Assembly: GCA_016938015.1 (NCBI GenBank)
Contig: JAFGVL010000037.1
Span: 1 to 51,593 of the forward strand
Source: Paludibacteraceae bacterium
GTDB taxonomy: Bacteria > Bacteroidota > Bacteroidia > Bacteroidales > Paludibacteraceae
Reading direction: 5' to 3'
DNA length: 51,593 bases
Shown: in pieces, positions 44,142-51,593 of the stretch
Layout: each line of letters begins with the position of its first letter
Position numbering within the stretch: the first letter of the stretch is position 1
The notes under the pieces: model-generated
Told to the model about the DNA's origin: nothing
Database searches by the model: none
Seen by the model: only the letters and a program-made list of their open reading frames with translations
Position numbers and translations under genes: made by a program

Positions 44142-46073
44142 TTATAACGGTAAAAAGATAACAAGACCTGCAATAATAAATACAGAAACAGCAAATACCC
44201 ATACGTATTGTTGAACATGTCCGGATTGTAACCCTTTAATTTTGGCAGAAACCCCATTACTAATGGTGGCTTGTAAATCCATAAAACCATCTACAACATG
44301 TCTGTCAAACCAAGCTATAGGAGTAGAAATGCCATTAAAAATTATTTTTTTGGTTACAAAGATATACAGCTCATCAAAGTAAAATTTCTTGGCAGTTGCT
44401 TTGTAAAAACCGCCTAATGAATTGGATACTTTATCGGGCATTAAAGTGGGTTTCTTATACATATAAGTAGCAATAGCAATACCAACTAATCCTACTAAAA
44501 CACTAGGTATAGCCACTTCCCACACCGTATGAATTTCCATCGGTTTACCATCGGTAGTTATTAAATCTGCAAATGGAATAAAACCGGTTACTACGGTTAA
44601 GAAAGCTAAAAACAGCAATGGTATTGTCATGTTTAAACCGGCTTCGTGTGGCGTATGATGATAATGCGTTTCTTTTCCCCAAAATATAGAGTAATACAAA
44701 CGGAACATATAAAAAGCAGTTAAGCCCGCAACTAAATACTGACACACAAACAATATTTTATCGTGTTCGAATGCAGCCACTAAAATTTCATCCTTACTAA
44801 AGAAGCCTGAAAAAGGAGGAATTCCGGCAATAGACAAACAAGCAATTAAAAATGTAATATGAGTTATCGGTAAGTATTTACGCAAACCACCCATATCTCC
44901 CATTTCGTTACTATGAACAGCATGTATAATAGCTCCGGCAGCTAAAAACAACAACGATTTAAAAAATGCATGCGTAAACAAGTGAAACATAGAAGCCATA
45001 TACCCTAAACCGGCTTCGTGCTCTGCTCCGTATTTTGAAACACCTAACGCAACCAACATATACGCTATTTGCGAAATGGTAGAAAAAGCCAGTACTCGTT
45101 TAATATCTGTTTGAGTGCATGCCACCAATGCTGCAAAGAGCGAAGTTGCAGCCCCTAAATAGCCAATTATTTGCAACACCGTTGGGGTAAAGAAATAATA
45201 AACCGGAAACAAACGAGCTACTAAAAATACACCGGCAACCACCATAGTAGCCGCATGTATTAATGCCGAAACAGGAGTTGGTCCTTCCATTGCATCGGGT
45301 AACCAAATGTGTAATGGTAACATTGCCGACTTACCTGCTCCACCGATAAAAATTAAAGCCATGGCCCAACTAATAACCGAAAATCCTAAGAAAGTAGTAG
45401 TTACGTTGTTACTTAAAATAGCTCCGGTGGCAGAAGTATCGCAAATTTGTGCAAAATCGAATGTTTTGGTAAAATAGGATAATAAAAGGATTCCCACTAA
45501 AAAACCTAAATCAGCAAAACGTGTAACTATAAACGCTTTTTTAGAAGCTGCAACAGCCGAAGGTTTGGTGTAATAAAAACCTATTAACAAATAAGAAGAA
45601 ACCCCCACCAACTCCCAAAAAATATACATTTGAAAAATATTAGTAGCTACTACAAGCCCTAACATAGCAAAAGAGAACAACGAAAGGAAAGAAAAATAGC
45701 GTTGAAAACCTTTTTCACCATGCATATATCCGATACTATACAAATGCACCATAAATGATACTGTAGATACAACAACTAACATCATTATTGAAATAGGATC
45801 CAACAAGATACCTAAATCTATGTGTAAGTGTTCGGTAAACCTAAGCCATTCAAACCCTTCTGAAATAGGCAAGTAAACACCATCTACTTTGCCGTATCCA
45901 AAAAAATAATTATAGGCAGTAATGTAAGAAAGGAGAGCTACAATACCTAATCCAACTGTGCCAATTGTACCTGCCGTTTTTTCTGACATTTTTGAGCCCA
46001 ACAAGCCCAGAAATAAAAAATTAAAAACAGGAATAATTAAAATAAAGAGTGCTATTACAATATTTGTATCCAT
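44142..46073 (-). CDS. nuoL: NADH-quinone oxidoreductase subunit L
   Basis: NuoL is the distal antiporter-like subunit. The 643-aa protein has the core of about 14 membrane segments with E154 in IFWELVGVSSYLLIG, the lysine region SAMLPLHIWLPDAMEGPTPV and HAATMVVAGVFLVARL. The C-terminal part (about 530-643) holds the long lateral helix that braces NuoM and NuoN, ended by a last membrane segment VWVFAVSVFIIAGLVIF. It starts 4 bases after nuoK. Confidence 0.98.
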   Translation of the reverse strand: MDTNIVIALFILIIPVFNFLFLGLLGSKMSEKTAGTIGTVGLGIVALLSYITAYNYFFGYGKVDGVYLPISEGFEWLRFTEHLHIDLGILLDPISIMMLVVVSTVSFMVHLYSIGYMHGEKGFQRYFSFLSLFSFAMLGLVVATNIFQMYIFWELVGVSSYLLIGFYYTKPSAVAASKKAFIVTRFADLGFLVGILLLSYFTKTFDFAQICDTSATGAILSNNVTTTFLGFSVISWAMALIFIGGAGKSAMLPLHIWLPDAMEGPTPVSALIHAATMVVAGVFLVARLFPVYYFFTPTVLQIIGYLGAATSLFAALVACTQTDIKRVLAFSTISQIAYMLVALGVSKYGAEHEAGLGYMASMFHLFTHAFFKSLLFLAAGAIIHAVHSNEMGDMGGLRKYLPITHITFLIACLSIAGIPPFSGFFSKDEILVAAFEHDKILFVCQYLVAGLTAFYMFRLYYSIFWGKETHYHHTPHEAGLNMTIPLLFLAFLTVVTGFIPFADLITTDGKPMEIHTVWEVAIPSVLVGLVGIAIATYMYKKPTLMPDKVSNSLGGFYKATAKKFYFDELYIFVTKKIIFNGISTPIAWFDRHVVDGFMDLQATISNGVSAKIKGLQSGHVQQYVWVFAVSVFIIAGLVIFLPL

Positions 46074-46077
46074 CGCA

Positions 46078-46431
46078 TTAATATTTCATTGTGTTCACTT
46101 CACTTGTTTCTATCTTTTTCCCACTACGGAAAACATTGATAATGATAGCTATACCTACAGCTGTTTCGGCAGCAGCTACACCTATGGCAAAAATGGAAAA
46201 AAACATACCTTCCATTTGTCCGGGATATAAAAAGCGGTTAAAAACCACAAAATTTATATTTACAGCATTTAAAATTAATTCTAAAGACATTAACATGGCT
46301 AATAAATTGTGCCGTGTAATAAACCCATACACTCCTGCAAAAAACATAATAGTACTTACTATTAAATAGGGAGCCATTGGGTTTTTTGAAAAATAGTCTA
46401 CCACCAACCCTATTACTAAAGATATATCCAT
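46078..46431 (-). CDS. nuoK: NADH-quinone oxidoreductase subunit K
   Basis: NuoK is a small three-helix subunit at the quinone end of the membrane arm. It has the two buried glutamates E51 (SLELILNAVNINF) and E89 (AAETAVGI) used in proton transfer. From the ATG at 46431 it has 117 aa, about 17 more than most NuoK proteins. A second ATG at residue 19 would give the usual length of 99 aa but leave a 59-base gap to nuoJ, unlike the tight spacing of the operon. I keep the longer form, with the start uncertain. Confidence 0.95.
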   Translation of the reverse strand: MDISLVIGLVVDYFSKNPMAPYLIVSTIMFFAGVYGFITRHNLLAMLMSLELILNAVNINFVVFNRFLYPGQMEGMFFSIFAIGVAAAETAVGIAIIINVFRSGKKIETSEVNTMKY

Positions 46432-46436
46432 AATAC

Positions 46437-46949
46437 TTATTTTTTTCTAGCAATTAAAATACCTGCAATAATACACGCTAACAACAAAATACTTATTGCT
46501 TCGAATGGAAGCAAATACTGAAACCGTTCTGTTCCCATTAACGACAATCCTATAGCTTGCATACTAATTTCAGTCTGTGCAACTTGCTCAGCATATGGGT
46601 ACGACTGTGTTAATAACACGAACAAACACAAACCTGCTCCTAATAAAGATGCTATAATGGCAAATACAGTTTTTGACCAACTCACTTTCGGCATTTTTTC
46701 TCCAACCTGACTAGTTAAGAAAATAGAGAAAACAAAAAGCACCAATATACCTCCTACGTACACTGATATCTGAATTCCCGCCAAAAAATGATAATTTAAC
46801 AACACATAATAACCGGCTGTTCCTATTAATGCCAACAAAAGATAGGTAGCGGCTCGTAAAATATTACGAGAAACTACGGTCATTATAGATCCTCCTACAA
46901 TAAGTGCAGAAAGAATACAAAAGATGATTTGACTTGCTGTTATTTCCAT
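46437..46949 (-). CDS. nuoJ: NADH-quinone oxidoreductase subunit J
   Basis: NuoJ is a membrane subunit of five helices next to NuoK and NuoA. The 170-aa protein has the conserved third-helix segment VYVGGILVLFVFSIFL, with the glycine-glycine turn linked to the conformational change of this helix. The upstream segment SRNILRAATYLLLALIGTAGYYVLLNYHFLAG fits the family. It lies 6 bases after nuoI. Confidence 0.96.
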   Translation of the reverse strand: MEITASQIIFCILSALIVGGSIMTVVSRNILRAATYLLLALIGTAGYYVLLNYHFLAGIQISVYVGGILVLFVFSIFLTSQVGEKMPKVSWSKTVFAIIASLLGAGLCLFVLLTQSYPYAEQVAQTEISMQAIGLSLMGTERFQYLLPFEAISILLLACIIAGILIARKK

Positions 46950-46955
46950 GAAAAA

Positions 46956-47459
46956 TTAATTTATTGCTGTTTCGTTGGCTGTTGGTTTTACTTTTTCAGC
47001 CATTTTAGACCCTTCACGATTCAATTTTTTATCTAATTTAGCCCGTGTATATACTGAATGTTCGAAAGCTTGCGACCAGGTTATAGCATCCGAAGGGCAA
47101 GTTTGAACGCACAAATCGCAGAAAATACAACTACCTAAATCGTACATATACGTATCCAATACTTTTTTAGTTTTGCCCGTTTGCTCGTCGGTTTCAGTTT
47201 TGCTGGTAATACGTATGGTTCCATTCGGACAGTTCATCTGACAGATTCCGCAAGCGGTACACTTGTGTTCGTTATTAGCATTATGAGGCATAATTAATTC
47301 GCCTCTAAAACGCTCAAACATGACTAATTTGTCTCTGTTTTCAGGGTATTGCTCGGTAATTTTTTTACGAAATAAATTTAACCAAGTAATTTTCATTCCA
47401 AGTATCAGATTCCATAATCCAACAAGAATCTTTTTAACATATGCTATTACACTTTTCAT
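46956..47459 (-). CDS. nuoI: NADH-quinone oxidoreductase subunit I
   Basis: NuoI carries two [4Fe-4S] clusters (N6a and N6b) that pass electrons toward NuoB. In the 167-aa protein the ligands are C67, C70, C73, C77 and C111, C114, C117, C121, in the ferredoxin patterns CTACGICQMNCP and CIFCDLCVQTCP. An amphipathic N-terminus (about 1-35) docks to the membrane arm. In this operon no NuoG, E or F is present to feed it, so the electron donor must dock close to this subunit or at an unknown adaptor. Confidence 0.97.
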   Translation of the reverse strand: MKSVIAYVKKILVGLWNLILGMKITWLNLFRKKITEQYPENRDKLVMFERFRGELIMPHNANNEHKCTACGICQMNCPNGTIRITSKTETDEQTGKTKKVLDTYMYDLGSCIFCDLCVQTCPSDAITWSQAFEHSVYTRAKLDKKLNREGSKMAEKVKPTANETAIN

Positions 47460-47463
47460 TCTA

Positions 47464-48543
47464 TTATAATAAAGTTACAACCAAAGCCATTAATAATAGG
47501 TTTATTAAACTAATAGGCATTAAAATTTTCCACTCAAATTTTAACAACTGATCTATACGTAAGCGAGGGAAAGTCCAACGCACCCACAAAGCAAAGAAAA
47601 TACAAACTGCCGTTTTACCAAAAAACCACACTACCGATGGTATATAATCCATCACTTGATTAAATCCTTCCCAACCGGAAATATGCAATGGCTGCCACCC
47701 TCCTAAAAATACGGTAGTTGCAATAGCAGCTACAATAAACATATTCATATACTCCGCTAAATAATAGAACCCAAAAGTAATACCCGAATACTCGGTATGA
47801 TAACCGGCTGTAAGTTCCGATTCTGCTTCCGGTAAATCGAATGGACCACGATTAGTTTCGGCATGACCCGCAATTAAATAAATAACAAAAGCAATAAACG
47901 CAGGAATTGCAGCAATACCATTAAAGATATTCCAAACTTCAGCTTGTTTTTCAACTATTTGAGAAAGCTGCATGGTGCCGGCAAAAACCACCACTGTCAT
48001 TAAAGCCAATGCTGCCGAAAGTTCGTAACTCACTAATTGAGCACCACTTCGCATAGCTCCAATCAAGGTGTATTTATTGTTACTAGACCAACCGGCTAAC
48101 AGTATTCCGATAATACCCAGTGAAGATACGGCAATAAGATAAAACACCCCAATATTAAAGTCGATAGCATGTAACCCTTTACCAAAAGGCAAAGCAGCAA
48201 AGGTTAGTATCGAACCCATTATTACAAAAAACGGAGCCAATACAAACAACACTTTATCACTTCTATCTATACTGATAATTTCTTTTAACAGAATTTTTAT
48301 CATATCGGCAATAGACTGAAGGATACCCCACTTACCTACACGATTAGGACCTATACGACACTGAAAGAAAGCGCAAATTTTACGCTCTACATAAATTAAA
48401 ATTAATGCTAATACAGCGTAAGCAGCTAAAAAAGCAACACCTACCAGGATAAACTCAATAGCTAGTGTCCAAAAATTTGGTAGACCTAACTGCACTCGCA
48501 ATAAAGTATCAATCCAATCTGTTACTACTTTAAAATCAAACAT
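47464..48543 (-). CDS. nuoH: NADH-quinone oxidoreductase subunit H
   Basis: NuoH joins the peripheral and membrane arms and forms much of the quinone chamber. From the ATG at 48543 the protein has 359 aa, with about eight membrane segments and the conserved loop regions [21 protein letters not shown] and [20 protein letters not shown] with their acidic residues. A TTG at 48555 in frame would add four residues and is less likely. It follows nuoCD after a gap of 79 bases, which is where nuoE, F and G stand in many other bacteria. Confidence 0.97.
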   Translation of the reverse strand: MFDFKVVTDWIDTLLRVQLGLPNFWTLAIEFILVGVAFLAAYAVLALILIYVERKICAFFQCRIGPNRVGKWGILQSIADMIKILLKEIISIDRSDKVLFVLAPFFVIMGSILTFAALPFGKGLHAIDFNIGVFYLIAVSSLGIIGILLAGWSSNNKYTLIGAMRSGAQLVSYELSAALALMTVVVFAGTMQLSQIVEKQAEVWNIFNGIAAIPAFIAFVIYLIAGHAETNRGPFDLPEAESELTAGYHTEYSGITFGFYYLAEYMNMFIVAAIATTVFLGGWQPLHISGWEGFNQVMDYIPSVVWFFGKTAVCIFFALWVRWTFPRLRIDQLLKFEWKILMPISLINLLLMALVVTLL

Positions 48544-48622
48544 ATTAATTTTCAATTATTTAATTATCAATTAGCCTTTTCTCAATCATTCCTTCCATTG
48601 AGAATGGATAAATAGACAATTG

Positions 48623-50263
48623 TTATCTATCAATACAAGGAATTACATAATCTAACGATGCTCCAATCATAACCAAATCGGCAATTTTTTCGCCGCAAGT
48701 AATAGGGCTTAATGCCGAAACCAAGGTCATACATGGAGAACGGAATTTTACTCGATACGGATTTTTATCTCCTTTACTGGAAATATACACGCCGAAATCA
48801 CCACGAGCATTTTCTACACGTTGAAAATATTCTCCTTCGGGGATTTTAATAATGGCTTTTGTTTTGGCACAATACTCTCCCTCCGGCATTTTATCAATAA
48901 GTTGTTCCAGCATTTTCAACGACTCTTCCACCTCATCCAAACGCACTATGTATCGTTCAAAAGTACCACCTTCGGTACGCATCATCGGTTCAAATTTTAT
49001 TTTATCGTAAGCAGCATAAGGAGCTAATTTACGCACATCGTTCATCCAACCGGAAGCTCTTCCTGAAGGACCGGTTACACCATACGAAATAGCTTGTTCT
49101 GTGGTTAAATAACCAATATCGTTCATACGTCCCCTAGCAATTGGGTTTTCGGTAAACAGAATATGGTATTCTTTCAACATTTTGCGCATATACGGAATAA
49201 AATCGCGTATTCGTTGAATAAAATTCGGATGGATATCGTGCGATACCCCTCCTATTACACTATAATTACACATTAATCTACCGCCACCCGATTCTTCAAA
49301 AATATCCATTATTTTTTCTCTATCGCGCATACCGTAAACAAAGGCGGTAATAGAACCCATGTCCATACACATACATCCCCATCCCAACAAGTGAGAAGCG
49401 ATACGAGTAAGTTCGTCTAAAATGGTACGTATATAATGAGCTCTTTCGGGCACTTCCAATCCTATGGCTTTTTCAACACACAAGCATACAGCATGTCTGT
49501 TTATTGTTCCCGATAGGTAATCGAGTCTGTCGGTTAAATGAAGTATTTGCGGATAGGTATATCCCTCACACATTTTTTCAATACCTCTGTGAATATACCC
49601 AAAGTTCGGGTCAATTTTTTTTACAGTTTCTCCTTCTAACGAAACACGCAAATGTAACACCCCATGCGTTGCGGGATGTTGAGGACCCATATTAACAATA
49701 TATTCCTTATCGTCAAAAAGTTGAAACGAACCTCCCACAACACCCTCGTTAGTCAAGGTAAGGGTTTCTGTGGTTTCCATATCCTCAATGGTTTGATTTC
49801 TTTTTGGAATAGGATTCTTTTTGGCGTCGGTATCGTAATCTTTACGCAACGGATAACCATTCCAATCGGCTCTTAAAAACAACCTACGTAAGCCGGGATG
49901 ATTAATAAACTTGATGCCAAAAAAATCATATACTTCTCTTTCATATAGAGTAGCTGAATTCCAAATATCCGATACTGTGTGCAGTTCCGGATTTTCTTTA
50001 TTGGTTGTACTTGTTTTCAGTACAACTTGCTGTTGGTTGTTACTTGTTGAAAAGAGGTTATAAATAACACCAAGAGTTTCGCCCCAATCCATTCCAATAA
50101 GGTCCTGCAAATAATCAAATTGCAACTCCTTATCGTTTTTTAAACAAAGAGCAACTTCTCTTAATTTATCGGATGGAATAGTAGCTGTTATAAACTGTGT
50201 TTCCTCAATTATTGCATCGGGAACCACTGAAAGTATTTTTTTCTTTATTATTGAGTTGTCCAT
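48623..50263 (-). CDS. nuoCD: NADH-quinone oxidoreductase subunit C/D (fused)
   Basis: The 546-aa protein fuses the 30-kDa subunit (about 1-155, with YEREVYDFFGI at 107-117) and the 49-kDa subunit (from about 183, with NMGPQHPATHG at 191-201). The linker (about 155-180) is rich in Thr and Glu. The 49-kDa part lines the quinone site together with NuoB. Such fusions are known in enterobacteria and in Bacteroidales. The C-terminal sequence VIPCIDR ends as in the family. The preceding nuoB ends 63 bases upstream. Confidence 0.97.
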   Translation of the reverse strand: MDNSIIKKKILSVVPDAIIEETQFITATIPSDKLREVALCLKNDKELQFDYLQDLIGMDWGETLGVIYNLFSTSNNQQQVVLKTSTTNKENPELHTVSDIWNSATLYEREVYDFFGIKFINHPGLRRLFLRADWNGYPLRKDYDTDAKKNPIPKRNQTIEDMETTETLTLTNEGVVGGSFQLFDDKEYIVNMGPQHPATHGVLHLRVSLEGETVKKIDPNFGYIHRGIEKMCEGYTYPQILHLTDRLDYLSGTINRHAVCLCVEKAIGLEVPERAHYIRTILDELTRIASHLLGWGCMCMDMGSITAFVYGMRDREKIMDIFEESGGGRLMCNYSVIGGVSHDIHPNFIQRIRDFIPYMRKMLKEYHILFTENPIARGRMNDIGYLTTEQAISYGVTGPSGRASGWMNDVRKLAPYAAYDKIKFEPMMRTEGGTFERYIVRLDEVEESLKMLEQLIDKMPEGEYCAKTKAIIKIPEGEYFQRVENARGDFGVYISSKGDKNPYRVKFRSPCMTLVSALSPITCGEKIADLVMIGASLDYVIPCIDR

Positions 50264-50326
50264 CAGTTTTTTACGATTAGACGATTTACTATTTGTTTTT
50301 AAAATTGCTTACCTACACGCTGTTTT

Positions 50327-50902
50327 TTACTTTATTACAGGCTTTTGTGGTAATTTAAAATAATCTTCCAGTTTAATTTTTCGTTGTAACTGCATCATGC
50401 CATACAACACCGCATCCGGACGAGGTGGACAGCCGGGTATGTACACATCAACAGGAATAATTTCATCCACTCCTTTTACTACGTGGTATGAATCTTTAAA
50501 CGGACCGCCGGAAATGGCACAACCACCCATAGCAATTACATATTTGGGTTCGGCCATTTGATCGTACAAGCGTTTTAAAACAGGAGCCATTTTATGCACG
50601 ATAGTACCGGCTACAAAAACTACGTCGGCTTGTCGCGGACTATTACGCGTTACCTCCCAACCAAAACGAGCAAAATCGGCACGAGCAGCACCCACACACA
50701 TAAACTCGATACCACAACAACTGGTAGCAAAAGTTAGTGGCCAAACAGAATTAGAACGCCCCCAGTTGATAAAATCACTTAACTTACCAACAACAATATT
50801 AGTCCCATTTTTACGAAGCTCTTCGACATATTTTTCCAAATACTCGTTATCGTTAAAGTCTTCATTCTTCATATTGGGAATATGAATATTTTTTATTTCC
50901 AT
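50327..50902 (-). CDS. nuoB: NADH-quinone oxidoreductase subunit B
   Basis: NuoB holds the terminal cluster N2, which reduces the quinone. From the ATG at 50902 it has 191 aa. The ligands are C62 and C63 in the tandem SCCGIEFM, C128 in MGGCAISGG and C158 in PGCPPRPDA. This start has an AGGAG ribosome binding site 7 bases upstream and overlaps the end of nuoA by 10 bases; an in-frame ATG at 50923 would put that site inside the gene, so it is less likely. The overlap suggests coupled translation. Confidence 0.97.
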   Translation of the reverse strand: MEIKNIHIPNMKNEDFNDNEYLEKYVEELRKNGTNIVVGKLSDFINWGRSNSVWPLTFATSCCGIEFMCVGAARADFARFGWEVTRNSPRQADVVFVAGTIVHKMAPVLKRLYDQMAEPKYVIAMGGCAISGGPFKDSYHVVKGVDEIIPVDVYIPGCPPRPDAVLYGMMQLQRKIKLEDYFKLPQKPVIK

Positions 50903-51243
50903 TCCAATGCTCCTTTCTTCCATGCATAGGCAAGACCTAATGCCAAAATAACTATAAAAAATGTAACTGTAATAAGTCCCATAGTACCCAAATCACGCAT
51001 TACAACTGCCCAAGGAAACAAAAAAACAGTTTCTACATCAAACATTAAAAATAAAATAGCAAACAAGTAATACCCTACTTTAAAGGGCAACCATGAGTTT
51101 CCTCGTGTAGGAATACCGCACTCGTAAGGTTCTCCTTTTTGAGAATTAAACGAGTGTGGAGCTACCAGTTTAGCTATTAAATAAGCAGCTACTACTAATA
51201 CAATAGCTGTTACAATAGCAACAAGTAAAAATGCTTCGTTCAT
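50893..51243 (-). CDS. nuoA: NADH-quinone oxidoreductase subunit A
   Basis: NuoA is a three-helix membrane subunit at the joint of the two arms. The 116-aa protein has the conserved matrix-side loop with the cysteine in [33 protein letters not shown] and the acidic residues of [12 protein letters not shown]. The length is normal. It is the first gene of the operon, 60 bases after the -7 box at 51302-51309. Confidence 0.97.
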   Translation of the reverse strand: MNEAFLLVAIVTAIVLVVAAYLIAKLVAPHSFNSQKGEPYECGIPTRGNSWLPFKVGYYLFAILFLMFDVETVFLFPWAVVMRDLGTMGLITVTFFIVILALGLAYAWKKGALEWK

Positions 51244-51301
51244 ATCTATTTTGTTATTTTAGTATATTAAATTACTCTGTATTTTATTTTTTTTGAAAGC
51301 A

Positions 51302-51309
51302 CAAATATA
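51302..51309 (-). promoter_or_regulatory. -7 box of the nuo operon
   Basis: Read on the minus strand it is TATATTTG, matching TAnnTTTG, with a TTG about 22 bases further upstream. The nuoA ATG follows after about 58 bases. Confidence 0.6.
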
Positions 51310-51455
51310 CAATCTCAAATAAGAATACATACAATAAATTGAAGAAAAATTTCTTTATTGCAACTTCATTAAAATCAGTTATTTATAAATAAACAGCTTA
51401 CAAGCAAGCTGCATTATCTTACTCAAATAAATTAAAATTAACACCTGTTTAACAC

Positions 51456-51483
51456 AAAAAAAAAACATCCTAACTAGAGGATG
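51456..51483 (-). terminator. Terminator for a minus-strand gene beyond the window
   Basis: CATCCT (51466-51471) pairs with AGGATG (51478-51483) around a 6-base loop, and read on the minus strand it is followed by nine or more T. It should end a transcript coming from beyond the right edge of the window and insulate the nuo promoter. Confidence 0.75.
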
Positions 51484-51593
51484 CTTTGTGTGAATTATAG
51501 TTATTCATGCGAATTAAGAGTTGAAAACTTATCTAGTAAAATTGCTCAACATATTACAAGCTATCTATTACAAATAGATTCCTCACTACGTTC

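Larger units (their letters stand above)
51244..51593. other. Non-coding end region: nuo promoter, terminator, repeat fragment
   Basis: The 350 bases after nuoA hold the operon promoter, about 140 AT-rich bases without visible structure, a terminator reading on the minus strand (51456-51483), and at the very end the start of a possible dispersed repeat (TAGATTCCTCACTACGTTC). I see no tRNA or ORF of note. Confidence 0.6.

Noticed and set aside
48544-48622. Remnant of nuoE, nuoF or nuoG between nuoCD and nuoH
   Set aside because: The gap is only 79 bases and shows no cysteine-rich or flavin-binding coding remnant, so there is no sign of a recent deletion.
51484-51574. Possible tRNA or small RNA gene upstream of the minus-strand terminator
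   Set aside because: No cloverleaf, no T-arm consensus and no promoter are visible; the terminator more likely belongs to a gene outside the window.
1-51593. CRISPR array or defence system
   Set aside because: The repeated CGCAAAT units are only 8 to 9 bases long and lie in hairpin arms without equal-length unique spacers. No cas, restriction, toxin-antitoxin or abortive infection gene is seen.

Overview
The window looks like chromosomal DNA from an AT-rich member of the Bacteroidota, most likely order Bacteroidales. Four things point there. Many promoters carry the Bacteroidota -7 box TAnnTTTG. Two secreted proteins end in type IX secretion (T9SS) sorting domains. The complex I operon has the 11-subunit layout without nuoE, nuoF and nuoG, with nuoC and nuoD fused. 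The polysaccharide locus has Bacteroidota-style lipoprotein exporters. No rRNA, tRNA, CRISPR array, transposase, phage gene or defence system was found.

Layout. 0-9.6 kb: ygiQ (radical SAM) diverges from pepT; then come an acyl-CoA synthetase, a secreted T9SS cargo protein and a tiny protein that is almost only a signal peptide plus a T9SS sorting domain; then aspS and fabD on the other strand. 9.8-17.2 kb: a class A penicillin-binding protein, a secreted TPR protein, and a uronate catabolism cluster (kduI, kduD, DUF4861 lipoprotein). 17.2-33.8 kb: a Wzx/Wzy-type surface polysaccharide locus on the minus strand (tviB-like UDP-sugar dehydrogenase, Wzc-type tyrosine kinase, two Wza-like lipoproteins, WecA-like initiating transferase, a second Wzz-like protein, glf, three GT2 glycosyltransferases, an EpsG-like polymerase, a methyltransferase, a flippase, manA). 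prs sits inside it on the plus strand. The 27-33 kb part is visibly more AT-rich and is probably the strain-variable core. 33.9-39.3 kb: an envelope protein with PD40-like segments, an AsmA-family protein and a nitroreductase, separated by intergenic palindromic repeats. 39.3-41 kb: a phosphate transporter with its DUF47 partner. 41.1-51.2 kb: the operon nuoA-B-CD-H-I-J-K-L-M-N.

How the genes work together. The polysaccharide genes form a nearly complete pathway: precursor synthesis (manA, tviB, glf), lipid-linked initiation (WecA-like), extension (GT2s), possible modification (methyltransferase), flipping (Wzx), polymerisation (EpsG-like) and export with chain-length control (Wzc, Wza, Wzz-like). 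The kdu cluster would turn unsaturated uronates into 2-keto-3-deoxygluconate. The nuo genes encode a proton-pumping complex without its NADH-oxidising module.

Most unusual structure. A 120-nt element occurs at both 1-120 and 35243-35362 in opposite orientation. I count 110 of 120 identical positions by hand, without gaps. It is built around a long imperfect palindrome of repeated CGCAAAT-type units. Two further hairpins with the same arms but different loops lie at 37964-38055 and 38167-38269, and three GACGCAC-type palindromes lie at 39071-39256. Other points worth a second look are the CTD-only mini-protein (6468-6776), a 42-residue ORF fitted exactly between a methyltransferase and the polymerase (30621-30749), and a probable leaderless ygiQ start. 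I did not find a clear new multi-gene system.
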